Shown in pieces: positions 11,212-21,378 of a stretch of 64,000 nucleotides of DNA. Source of the DNA: Coffea arabica (lineage: Eukaryota; Streptophyta; Magnoliopsida; Gentianales; Rubiaceae); assembly GCF_036785885.1 (NCBI RefSeq), contig NC_092326.1, forward strand, positions 1,302,001 to 1,366,000, read 5' to 3'. The position numbers were made by a program, and so were the translations under genes. Every line of letters begins with the position of its first letter. Within the stretch, counting starts at the first letter, position 1. Below the pieces are notes generated by a model that saw only the letters and a program-made list of their open reading frames with translations, was not told the DNA's origin and searched no databases.

Positions 11212-12405
11212 TCAAGGAGGTTTAGTTAATGAATAATCCACCATTAGAGGTTGGGGTGGATCATTATAAGGTGGCTTTATAGCGAAAGCCACATGTTCTA
11301 ATGATAAGAGAGATGGAAGTGGCTTACCAACCTCAAGTGAGTCGTAGATATTACCTTGAATGCGCATCACTTGAGTACTCACCAAAGGAATGTCCGAGTG
11401 GCTTTCTTGGGGAATAATACCTTTAAAACCTATACTCTCAACACATTCCTTAAGAGGGGTGAAAAATGAGTCGCTAAGGCTCACCTCTTGAGGTTCAATG
11501 TTAGCTCCAAAGGTACTATTATGTGAAATGGATATTTTCTCATTAAAACACAATTAAGATTCATCATTTTCATCAAAATGCAATCCATTTTCACTTGCAA
11601 CATGCTCACCATTCATGCTAGGGTCAACTTGCACATCATTAGAAGAAATAACTTCACACAACTCATGCACTTGGTCTTATATTCTACCAAAGTGAGAAGC
11701 TAATTCATCTAACCTTTCATCAATCCTATCAAAACGGTCAGAGGTTGCATTTGCTAGCTTTTCTATGGCTAAATCAAATTGATTATAAGAATTTTCTACA
11801 GCTAGCTCCCAAGAGGCATAAGAACAATTAGCTAATGGTTCACTTTCTAATTCCCAAGGTAGAGGTGCATTAGCTAACTTCTCTATTGCCAACTCCCAAG
11901 ATGGTTTTGATTCATATTAGACACTTTGAGGTTGGTAATCATAAAAATTTGGAGAATCACTATATGCACATTGATTATCCCAACCATACACATGAGAATT
12001 GCTCCAATTAGCACTGTATTGATTAAAACAAGGATTGCAATGCTCTAATTCATCATAATAATCCACATTTTGTGCTTGCATGCATGTACTAGTAGCATGA
12101 TAACCTCCACACAAGTCACAAATCACATGATAATAATTAAAAGCATTAACATTCCTCCTTTGCTCAATTTTATACATCATGGTATCCATTTGAACTTGTA
12201 ACATTATAACATCAAGTTTAACCTTTAAACTCCTTAAACCATCTTCAAACAATATACTTTCGATAATTTCTTGGTTACCTCGATTCAAGGAGCTTTGCAT
12301 ATAGTAACCATCCATTGTCGATCTTCCTTCTCTCATGCATTGATTCCTCATATTTTCTACTCTCCTTGTACCCCTAAACATGTTTTCAAAATAACTTAAA
12401 AACAA
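11212..12405 (-). pseudogene. Broken gag-like ORF of element 1
   Basis: One minus-strand frame of 398 codons is interrupted by stops near 11918, 11678 and 11553. The first part holds a zinc-knuckle-like CDLCGGYHATSTC (Cys-x2-Cys-x3-His-x4-Cys) followed by an Asn/Tyr-rich stretch, as in gag C-termini of Athila/Tat-type elements. Next come repeats of the type SWELAIEKLANA and a charged coiled-coil-like stretch (DRFDRIDERLDELASHF). The last third is not recognised. The frame lies downstream of the primer site, as gag should. No protease, RT or integrase follows, so the protein would have had to work with enzymes supplied by a partner element. Confidence 0.65.
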
Positions 12406-12575
12406 ATTTAGTCAAGAAGAATAGATGACTCTAAACACATAAAAACATATACAAAGACTCAACAAAGACACTAAAAAAAATAAAAATTAAGACACTAGAC
12501 ACTACAAACACAAGAAAAATAAGTAAAAATGTCTAAATTAATAAAGTTATTCTTAGCACCGATATTGACAAATCT

Positions 12576-12593
12576 TCCCCGGCAGCGGCGCCA
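12576..12593 (-). other. tRNA-Asp primer binding site, element 1
   Basis: On the minus strand this reads TGGCGCCGCTGCCGGGGA, complementary (one mismatch to the common form) to the 3' end of plant tRNA-Asp(GUC). It begins 6 bases from the inner end of the 5' LTR at 12600. Confidence 0.85.
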
Positions 12594-12599
12594 AAAACT

Positions 12600-13480
12600 T
12601 GACGTGCGCGGGGTATACATATATCAATTAGATCATCCACAATCAAGTTTTACATTTATAATTCCTAAATACCCCACACGCGATTTATCGCAAGTATACG
12701 AATTGTGAGCGAGTATAGGGTATTAAGGGTCGATCCCACAGAGAAGATTGCAATTACTGGTGTTTTTCGAACTCCTTTATTATCTAGACTACCATAAACA
12801 TAAAAGAAATCAAAATTAGCACTAGAAAGCTCCTAGAGATATGGAATTCCTTACTACTCTTGCAAATGAGATTACTGGTTAAGTGAATGCTATTATCTTG
12901 GCTAGTTATGGCGTAATTTCCTAATATATGTGAAACCTACTCTCGTAGTGAATCAACTATACTTGTAGCTAAATCATACTTACTCTTGTCGTTATGAAAT
13001 TAACTACAAGTTCATTTCTTCTATGAAATTACATGAACAAGTCACTAAAGCCACATAGGTGCACCTCTACTCTCGTGAGTGTACACCCTAGGTTTATCAC
13101 TTCCTTGAACTAGTGTTAAATTCCAATTCTCATTGTAATCTTAACACCTTTAGATAATCACAATTAATGGCCGGTTAATCATGATTAGAAAAGCAAAAGT
13201 GATAAATAACTTGCTCAAAATAATACCATCAAATAACCAAGTAAACATAAAAAACAAGATATAGCAAGTTCAACCATAACTCTAGGCATAAACTTTAACT
13301 AAACATGTTAAAAACACAAATCCAAACTTGTATTATAGCTAAACATGAAATCTAATACAAGAGAGAAAGTAGTAGAAGAGATATCACCCTTGTCACATGA
13401 GGTCAACCTCTCCATCTTTGCTCCTCAATCTTCATCCAAATCTAGCTACAAACACAAGATGGATAAACTACACTACCTAT
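12600..13480 (-). repeat. Truncated 5' LTR of element 1
   Basis: It closely matches 3604-4483, then stops at CTAT and continues as spacer DNA (CCCCACGCC...). The lost part includes the outer LTR end, its TATA box and adjoining spacer sequence. The bases CTAT occur on both sides of the break (in the full LTR and in CTATCCCCACC of spacers A and C), which suggests a microhomology-joined deletion. Confidence 0.8.
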
Positions 13481-14851
13481 CCCCACGCCATCCTTGCCTA
13501 TAAATTAAACAAATTAATTAATATGCAGCTATATTTGCCAATATCTATGTACATATTATATTATTTATAATTTTGTAACAATAATAGTAACAACTGTTAG
13601 TTTAGATTTGCTAACAGATACGGAGAAATGCTTTTAAAAGATTAAAGTAGATTTTAAACATAATGTAATGTTGAATATTAGTTAAAAGTCCAAAAGATTG
13701 ATTTATAAAGTTATTTGTTAATATTATATATGAAAACATAAGATCAAAATAAAAAATAAAATTTTATTTTGAACCACCCATCAGGGCACCCTAGTTGGGT
13801 AGACGGATGGGGGTGGGGGTAAGAGTAGTGGGGGGATAGCACTAAAGCCAGGAGAAGTTTTTAAAGCACAAGGAGGGAGACGGGTGAGGGTTTCCTAGCC
13901 TCATATCCACGTCATTGCCATTCCTTTAGTCACCCACTCTCTAAAGCCTAGAAATTTTAGTTTTCCCTCATTAAAGGTTTGAAAGCATAAATGTTAACTT
14001 TTGCCTCCAAAAAAATTTATAAAATTTAATGATAAAAAGTTATATATATATATATACAGTTTTTTTTAATCAAAGTAATTGTTATGCTTCCGTCTACGTA
14101 GCTAGGCCAGTATAATTTCAATATTTTTTTTTAATCAAGAAGGTTTTATATTATTCCTTGAAGAAGAGAGACAAAGACGGAGGGGGACATCGACCTTACC
14201 TCCTAGGAGTACAATGCATACCCTAGCATTTTCTAAGGGAAGGGAGACCACATTTGTCTAGTTTAAATGCCCCTTGGGCTTGAGTAGGGAGATCCGAAAG
14301 TTGATGATATGCTCTGTCACAGCCTAGTATAATTTCAATAAATATTTGAGGATAATCTAAAATTTGGATACCATCATGAAGTGCAGGTGATGAACCATTT
14401 TTGAAGACAGTAGCTGATAGACCCTTAATCATAAGTCAATTTTAAAATTTCGAAGCAATAAAACTTGCTTTTTTTTTAATGTGACCAAGGAGGAGGTAAT
14501 TATCAATGGGTCTACCAAATCAACGTAATTTGTAGGCCTAAGAGATATGACAAGGTTTAATTTGTACTATATGGTTCCATGGGTTACCTTTGAAACACTG
14601 CATTTAGGTCGAATATGGATGAAATTAATTATAATAGCAGCTCTTTAGGTGAGACATCATTGTCAAGCCTACAACTAGTTCTGTATAGAAATTCTTATAT
14701 TATCCAAACCTAGCACCTTGCATTTCGACTAATAATAAACAATGTTGGATTAATGAAACATCTGGTGCGAAAAAAAACAATATATTCTGAACTAGGGATT
14801 CAGTGGATAGATACAAGAATTAGAACTTTGAAGTTGAAAATAACCACAATC
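13481..14851. repeat. Spacer B, upstream of gene 2
   Basis: No gene is seen. The stretch matches 1405-2590 and 3285-3480 of spacer A and the equivalent parts of spacer C. It includes GC-rich GGGGTGGG text near 13800 and a short TA run near 14045. From about 14760 the sequence is the 5' flank of gene 2. A roughly 190-bp segment (14130-14320) with GAAGAAGAGAGACAAAGACG has no counterpart in spacer A and may be a further small insertion. Confidence 0.7.
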
Positions 14852-15415
14852 ATGGATCCCAAGACAAGAAAGCTTGGGGGATCTCAGAAAGTTCCTTTTG
14901 TCCAAGAGTTGGCTAAGGAAAATCCCTCTTCTGTTCCAACAATGGTTCGAAGTCTCGGCCGAGTCGTCAACTTTTCGGCCCCTACCGATACGATACCGTG
15001 ATGAAACGATATCGAGTTACTTGACTAGCGGAGAAATTGGCCGAGACATCACCGCGACGGATTGACTCGGCCGTTTTTTTTTGCTATTTTTTATTATTTT
15101 TGTTTAGCATACTTTTTTTTATATTATTAACAATTTTAAGAATATTAAATGCTTTAAAATTTGTGTCTCACCGAGACCGCGAACCGATATGTCGAGACCG
15201 ATATAAAACGTTCCGGACCGCGACCGCGACTTTGAACATGGTTCCAACTCGTTACATGCGCCCCGACAAAGACCAATGTCCAACCATCTCTAACGGTGGT
15301 TCTTTCCACCAAATACCAGTTGTGGATATGCAATGCCTGTTTAGTTTTGCTATGGAGGTAAGTGATTTGGAGCTTTAGAAGCTGCATTCTGCTTGCAAGG
15401 AGGGGGGTTTTCCAG
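14852..15415 (+). pseudogene. Gene 2 exon 1 (split by a MITE)
   Basis: ATG at 14852 opens MDPKTRKLGGSQKVPFVQEL, matching the N-terminus of gene 3 ([11 protein letters not shown]). Coding text stops at 14940, is interrupted by the MITE, and resumes at 15249 with TRYMRPDKDQ and IPVVDMQ, the family's conserved N-terminal DIOX_N start. The TAG at 15376 and the lost two bases before the donor (CCAG|GTATAT at 15415/15416) add to the damage. Confidence 0.88.
14941..15240. mobile_element. 300-bp hAT-like MITE in gene 2 exon 1
   Basis: An 8-bp target duplication GTTCCAAC flanks it exactly (14933-14940 and 15241-15248). The ends are imperfect inverted repeats: left AATGGTTCGAAGTCTCGGCC; right, reverse complemented, CATGTTCAAAGTCGCGGTCG. 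The 8-bp duplication points to hAT transposase mobilisation. The ends are GC-rich with CCGAGAC/GGTCTCG-type words, the middle is AT-rich, and it has no coding capacity. Confidence 0.9.
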
Positions 15416-15859
15416 GTATATATACAAGGATTGAATGTATGTCAAACATATATTTGTGTGACAAGCTATTGTATGTTTGAAATAGTTTGATTATACAACT
15501 TTTTTACAAAACTAAATTATCAAGTGTTGCTATTTCAATGTTTGAACCGTCGATTTTGTGTAAAGTTTGAACCCTAACCAACATTCTAGAAAGGAACTTT
15601 AAATTCCCCTTGGTGGCCACTTGACCAAGGCTCTATGGTTACCTTTTTCAAGGTTTGAGACCATCCCACTTTTTTTTTTTTGTATCGAAAAAAAAAGAAA
15701 CCATCTTCAAATGAAATCAAAGTCCTATGAAAAATGAATCCGTTGATGACTTAATCATCTTTTACCTCAATTTTACGAGTGCAAATCAGTTGAAAGTAAA
15801 CATATGCTTATGTGCTGTTCCATCCAGACGCTATTACTTATGAGAATAACTGTCAACAG

Positions 15860-16107
15860 CTGATTAATCATGGAGTTAACTCTTCATTGGTGGAGAAATT
15901 GAAATCAGAAGTTCAAGATTTTTTCAATCTGCCGATGGCTGAAAAGAACAAATATGGTCAAGAACCAGGAGATGTAGAAGGATATGGGCAGGCCTTTGTC
16001 AAATCAGAGGAGCAAAAGCTTGACTGGGCTGACATGTTATACATGATCACTCAACCAGAAGATTTAAGAAAACCTCATTTATTCCCTAAGCTGCCTCTTC
16101 CTCAAAG
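15860..16107 (+). pseudogene. Gene 2 exon 2
   Basis: The acceptor CAACAG precedes [17 protein letters not shown], the conserved DIOX_N block, and the exon continues through [12 protein letters not shown] and [10 protein letters not shown] to LPQ-R. The donor is AAG|GTATAT. The exon is open throughout, with the same length (248 bases) and phase as gene 3 exon 2, so it has stayed free of frameshifts while exons 1 and 3 decayed. Confidence 0.9.
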
Positions 16108-17314
16108 GTATATTTGACCAACCATGCACAACACACACAAAACGGGGAATTTAAATCAAGTGTGCTATCTTTAGTCTTGTAATTCTTAAACCATGCAGTT
16201 TTAGGATAAAAACTATTTTTGACATGAACTAACATACATAGCATGCTAAAATTTTAGCCAAACTGTACTACTAGTTACTGAACTTTCTTGAATGAAAAAA
16301 GAATTATGTTGGATGGCCAAAAAGAGACATTCACGAAAATTTAATGGCCACTGATGCACTTTGCCAGATGGTTTTGATTGAAGCAATTCAATGATACCAT
16401 TTAATTTGACGTTTTCACGTCTATCTAAATTTGAACGCTAATGCATCAGATAGGTGAGATTTTTTAGTAGGTAAAGTTGATTTTTCTGTAAAGTTATCTA
16501 CTGAGAAAGATAGAATAAAAGAATATGTTGATGTGATAATTTTTAAAGTTAACATTTCAGATTTAAGTTTAGGGAAGTATAAAGATCCAGAAATGGCTGA
16601 ATACATGATGACGAAAGGTCAAGCAAAAAAATAAGCTGAAATGCCAATGAGAAATTAATTACCCTGCCGCCCTCCATCCACTATCTTCCAAACCAAATAA
16701 AAGGAGAAAAATATATTTAGAACAATAATATGAATAATTCAAAACATTAACCTATTGTACATATGCTAGTAAGTCCACTAAGGCTTAAGAAGCTCTCTTT
16801 TTCACATTTTGTGAGATTGAGAAAAATAATGACCTGCCAAGAATTTCCGTTTGTGTTTTGATCAAAGATGATTTTTTTAAATAAAATATCATATTTTCAT
16901 TAAAATTTATACTAATGGTAGAAATTATATCATCAAATATATATAGATATCAAATAACAGATCTGAAGAAAGGATACTACAGATAAGATGAACAATAAAA
17001 ATTACATTATAAAGCTCTAAATTTAAAAAATAAGATAAAATAATTGTAGCTCCATATATGGATATCTATGCATGCTTGTAATCGTCAAATCTGCTGATTA
17101 ACGGCTTCAAGTCCATATATTATAGTGAGATCTACTGAATATATCTAAGAAATTCCAGATCTAATAATCAAAATCTGAAAAACTCAAATGTAATAAAAGA
17201 AAAATGAAAAAATTATCAAAAACTCTCACTAGGAATCCTTAGGAGAGAATGAAACTCCACTAAAAAATTTAGGAGAGAAGAAAACTCTCACTAGACAACT
17301 TTAAGGAGAGAAGA
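16108..17314. other. Gene 2 intron 2, left part
   Basis: AT-rich intron DNA; no gene is seen. At 17222-17314 there is a short degenerate tandem repeat of about 35-40 bases built on GGAGAGAA...AACTCTCACTAG. LTR element 2 landed in this repeat. Confidence 0.6.
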
Positions 17315-18618
17315 TGACAGGTGTCGAGCTTGTACAATAATAATTATCTACTCAAGAAAAATATACATTTTGTATATAGCGGTGAGTAGGGTCGAATCCA
17401 CAGGGATTGGGGATAATTTGTTTTTTCCAGTGTCCGAAGTACGGGGAATTTTTGGAGAATATAAAATATCTAATTAACTAACTAATGAAACGACTAATAG
17501 AAAATAAATAAGAATTAATTAATAACCAATACGACTCTAACCAAATGTGCAATTTTTTAGAAACGGTTCATTCAATTGATCATCGATGCAAAGATAATTC
17601 AATTACTCATTAATAGATTGGTTATAGTTGTCATACACGCGATAAACAACCAGCCTTTCCTTACTTTTTTGATAGCTAAGGTACGACCGTTAACTATTTC
17701 TCTAACCAAAAAATAACTATAGGTATAACCGTAGGATTTAATTTATAGATTGCATTAAGAATTAGAAAAATCCAACCCTAACTAACAAACACGCTACGAG
17801 GGTTTGTTTAAATTAGATCATATGTTTTCCTAACATGGAACCAATCACGCTAGTCGCCACTGGTATTAATCAATTGAACAATTACGGATTCAATCAATTA
17901 ATCTGGCAGTAGATTATTAGGTCAATTTGAATATCAGGCCCTTGACATTCAAATAACAAGACAATCATAAGAAGTTAAACTAGAAAACGTACAAACACCA
18001 ATGAATAAAAGAAATAAATAAAATAATTCGATCTCACAGATGTTTGGAATCGAGTCTTCAAGTTGACCTTCAACTAGATGACGAACTTAGCCACGCCTCA
18101 TAGAGAAATTTTCACGCGAATTAGTAGAATTCATGAATATCAAACTTTGTTCTTAAAACAATCTAATATGTTTCACGCAAGAAGAGTAAAGGCACGAAAA
18201 AGGAATTATCTCCTGTCTTGCGGCCTCGGGACTAAAACGAATAATAGAAGAATCTCCCTAATCTAAACAATGACTAGTCCCTCATCTCGTTGGTTTTTCC
18301 ACCGAATAAGGAAAACAAAGAGATAAGGCAATTACTGAAGTTTCCTTCTTTCTTGTTTCCTAATGCTAGTAAACTCTAGTCACGAAAGGAAAAGTATTGG
18401 CTTAGCACATCTTGGAGCCGGATTTGCAAGGATTCTCGAGGCTTCCCACGTGCACGGCATTTTCTCAAGAAAGTCACACTTTTTAGTATTTTTCTGTGCC
18501 ACTTCTTGTAATTAGGTCCAAATACCAAATATAAGTATATTTCATCAATTAAAATAATATTTGGCAAGGACAAAGTGGAAAATTAACCATAAAATTAATA
18601 ACAAATTATACCCTTTCA
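17315..18618 (-). repeat. 3' LTR of element 2
   Basis: It begins TGACAGGTGTCGAG on the plus strand and ends CCCTTTCA. The near copy at 21379-22680 matches over the whole length with scattered substitutions and few indels. Short ORFs within it appear in both LTRs only because the LTRs are copies. Confidence 0.88.
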
Positions 18619-18657
18619 ATTCTCCCTACACCTAAACCATGCTTGTCCTCAAGCATG
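18619..18657 (-). other. Polypurine tract and hairpin of element 2
   Basis: On the minus strand the purine-rich AGGTGTAGGGAGAAT abuts the 3' LTR. Beside it is a perfect 8-bp stem (CATGCTTG / CAAGCATG, 18638-18657) with loop TCCT. Compared with the element 1 hairpin, the two outermost base pairs differ on both sides, which keeps the pairing. Confidence 0.7.
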
Positions 18658-19603
18658 AGAACAACAAATCAAACAATCAAATTCAAACAATGGCTATTGC
18701 TCAAATCTTCTATTGTCAAGATACAATTAAAACATATGCCAAGTATTAGTGATTAAGTTTCAAGAAACATCTCTCCGGTTATCTTTCAAAATCAAAGACC
18801 TTTCCAATTTTCGACTAACTAATCTAAGAATATAAAATATTCAACTAACATTCGTAAGCAAATGGTTTGACTATTAAGCAAAATCTCAACATTAAAATTC
18901 ATGAATCAGCAGGCTAACAATCCATTCAAACACTTCCACATTTTTTACTATTGACACATTTTTTTTCTAAAATATTCCCACACTTGATTGATTTTTTTTT
19001 CAGGGGAAATGCTTAGTCTTTAGCCATTTAAGCGTTTTGAAGCGGACTCCGACATTGGGCAAATGAAGGAGCCCAGTTACTCAGTCATCATCGCATAAAA
19101 ACCACATACGCATAGTCATTGTCACTTTTTGACATGAAAATCGACATTCATGGTGAAGAACTCCTGTTACTAGGTAACGATACTAGCGGAGTATAGCCAA
19201 ACATGATTCAAATATGCATCAAAAATAAAATTAAAGATCACACAAGCCCACTTCATTTCTTAAATATGGAGAACTAAGATTAATAGTTGAACCAATTTGC
19301 ATAAAAATGCTAGACAAATATTTACAATACTTAGAGAAATTAACCAAAAAGTGCAAAAGTCACAAAATCTCAAATATTCATCAAAGAGATACCCTTAAAC
19401 TTAATCGTGCCATACTTAACACCTTAGCGTATAAAATCTTAGCAATAGAAAAATTTGAGACATCTAACCATCGTTTATCTGAAACACTCACAAGTATGCA
19501 TAAAAATAGGCAAAAATTGGATAAAATTTGACAAAATCAAAACAAAAAATTCCAACAAAAATGCCTACACTTGCACTTTTCCAGTATATTATCAATATAC
19601 TAC

Positions 19604-19642
19604 TCCCCCCACACCTAAATCTTACATTATCCCAATGTAAGA
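19604..19642. other. Internal CCCCACAC-plus-hairpin motif, element 2
   Basis: CTCCCCCCACACCTAAA precedes a 9-bp perfect stem (TCTTACATT at 19620-19628, AATGTAAGA at 19634-19642) with a 5-base loop. It corresponds in position and layout to 10251-10286 of element 1, about 1 kb inside the LTR. Confidence 0.6.
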
Positions 19643-19884
19643 GATAAAGAATAGAATACGAAACAAAAGGGACAACGAAACTTCCCTGATAATTGTAGAG
19701 GCCGTGGACAGCTACGGGTGAGGGCCAAATGATTGTGGAGCTCGACGTAAGTTGATGGTTGGCAGTGGTGGAGTTCGAATGGAGAAGGATGGAAGAAAGA
19801 TGGAAGAAAGAAAAAGAAAAGAGAAAGAAAATGGAAAAAGAAAAGGAAAAGGAAAAGAAAAGAAAAGAATTTTTTTTTTAGAAC

Positions 19885-20215
19885 CACTGTGTTAGGTGTG
19901 GGCATGCCAAGATAGGGAAAAGTAATCTGAACTTGGAAATCGCTTTTCGCAATTTAACGCGTGCTCTCCTCGCGTGGGCATTCCAAGATTTGGAAAAGTA
20001 ATCTGATCCTGGGGTGACTTTTTTGCAAATTAATGCATGCCCTCCTTGCGTGGGCACGCCAAGATTCCTTAACCTACTTGTGTTGCGAACAGTTGAGGTT
20101 TTATCAACATGGCATGGGCACCCTATGTTTTGCAAAAGCCTCCTGACCATGAGATTGAGGCTTGCAAGATTAACGCGTGCCCTCCTTGCATGGACATGCC
20201 AAGATTACCTGTCCT
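19885..20215. repeat. Degenerate tandem repeat in element 2 (unit about 70-80 bp)
   Basis: Four to five units share GCGTGCCCTCCTTGCGTGGG followed by CACGCCAAGATT, often then TTGCAAATTAA. The best units start near 19955, 20033 and 20170; those near 19890 and 20105 are poorer. The repeat lies between the gag-like frame and the internal CCCCACAC motif, the same region where element 1 has its GGATCC palindromes. The ORFs seen through it look fortuitous. Confidence 0.65.
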
Positions 20216-20317
20216 GGTCATAGTGGAGGAAAATATCAAGATTAACTAGTACCCAAGTGAGAAATGACAAATTTAAAGCAATGAACAACGAAAAAAATAA
20301 ACAAAACCAGTATTTGG

Positions 20318-20390
20318 GTTGCCTCCCAAAAAGCGCCTTTCTTTTAACGTCTTTGGCTAGACATTGTCATGTTTGTTCAGGGAGGATAAA
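20318..20390 (-). other. Conserved GGTTGCCTCCCA / AAGCGC block, element 2
   Basis: GGTTGCCTCCCAAAAAGCGCC followed by TTAACGTCTTTGGCTAGAC matches 11153-11200 of element 1 (GGTTGCCTCCCAACAAGCGC, then TAGTCATTAGCTTGAC). It lies just downstream, on the sense strand, of the gag-like frame in both elements. The function is unknown. Confidence 0.6.
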
Positions 20391-20520
20391 ATCTTGTGGC
20401 TCGTTTTAGTGCTTCATTCTCTATGTAATCCTGATAACCCTCGTAAATAGAGTAATTCTTGAGCACACGAGCTACGGTCTTCCATGGACTAGTAGATGGC
20501 GCCAAACAAGTCAACAATAA

Positions 20521-21270
20521 TCAGAATTCTCCACCCATTCCTCCATCACGCGCATTTACTGGTCCAAGATATTTTGTCATCGCCACTCTTAACTTATTCC
20601 TATCATGAAATTCAAAATTTTCTGGTATAATAAAGTCAATCTCACTAACAAAAATTGAAGAATAAGAGTCAGAAGAATATTGATTAAGAAATGGAGAAAA
20701 TATCACCGCATTTGGAGATTGTTCACAGGATTCATTCACTTGGATGAGTTGATATTGGGGTTTCGTTTCTTGCACTTCAACTTCCTTTTCAACTGCATCT
20801 TTAGATCCGTTTTCTTGAAACTCTTGCAGTTCCACGTCATTTGTCCGGATAATTGCACTCTCATCTTGTTCAAGGTTGATATTAGTCTATGAGAGCAATT
20901 CTGACATTGATGATGGCTGTTGCTGTTGATATTGATGTTGAAAATCGATTGGGTCTGGTGCATAATTAAAGTTGGAGTTGTCCCACCATCTTTGATCATA
21001 CCCATTTGAATAAGGGTCATGCCACGTTCGAGATTGAGGTGAGAAACCTCCAAAATTATTGAGATAGGCATTCAGGTAATCTTGATATTCAGAGCACATA
21101 CTAGTTGAATGATCTGTGGTATAACAAATCCCACAAGTTGCAGCAGCCATTTTGTCTATAAGAAAGCTTAGTGAATCTGAATATTGATCATCAGAAAAAA
21201 CACAAGCTTCATTTCCTTTCGTAGGAATAAAATCTAGTTTATCACCAAAATATGAAATGTCAGCAGCCAT
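20521..21270 (-). pseudogene. Gag-like ORF of element 2
   Basis: A single minus-strand frame runs from ATG at 21268-21270 (MAADISYFGDKLDF) to 20521, broken by one TAG at 20887-20889. It has a zinc knuckle CGICYTTDHSTSMC (Cys-x2-Cys-x4-His-x4-Cys) and then WHDPYSNGYDQRWWDNSNFNYA, close to the DPYSNTYN-type motif I know from Athila/Tat gag proteins. A Gln/Glu-rich tail follows. An upstream in-frame ATG at 21337 would add a Phe-rich leader and is less likely. No enzyme domains are present. Confidence 0.68.
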
Positions 21271-21355
21271 AAAATAGTAGAAAAAAGAAATAAAAGAAAA
21301 AAATAGAAATAAAAATAAGATGAACTCAAAAAGAAACAAATTAATCAGGCCCCAG

Positions 21356-21373
21356 TCCCCGGCAACAGCGCCA
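21356..21373 (-). other. tRNA-Asp primer binding site, element 2
   Basis: The minus strand reads TGGCGCTGTTGCCGGGGA, complementary to the tRNA-Asp(GUC) 3' end with one mismatch. It starts 5 bases inside the 5' LTR boundary at 21379. Confidence 0.85.
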
Positions 21374-21378
21374 AAAAT

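Larger units (their letters stand above)
3604..13480 (-). mobile_element. Non-autonomous LTR retrotransposon 1 (tRNA-Asp primed, LARD-like)
   Basis: Two direct repeats (from 3604 and from 12600, both beginning TGACGTGCGCGGGG) bound a minus-strand element. In element orientation the right repeat is the 5' LTR and the left one the 3' LTR. A primer site complementary to the 3' end of tRNA-Asp is next to the 5' LTR, and a purine-rich tract is next to the 3' LTR. The interior carries only a broken gag-like frame, with no reverse transcriptase or integrase. This fits a large non-autonomous derivative related to the Athila/Tat branch of Ty3/gypsy; that placement is inferred from the primer type and the gag remnant. 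The 3' LTR is split by a LINE and the 5' LTR is truncated, so the element is dead. Confidence 0.82.

Noticed and set aside
12576-12593. A tRNA-Asp-like sequence (also 21356-21373)
   Set aside because: Only about 18 bases match the tRNA 3' end and they abut an LTR; this is a primer site, not a tRNA gene. No full cloverleaf is present.
19627-19905. Phe/Leu-rich minus-strand ORF resembling a membrane protein
   Set aside because: It is the translation of a GAAAAGAAAA-type low-complexity tract within element 2.
20887-21339. Phe-rich leader of the element 2 ORF as a signal peptide
   Set aside because: The hydrophobic residues come from an A-rich DNA tract upstream of a better ATG at 21270; gag-like proteins are not secreted.
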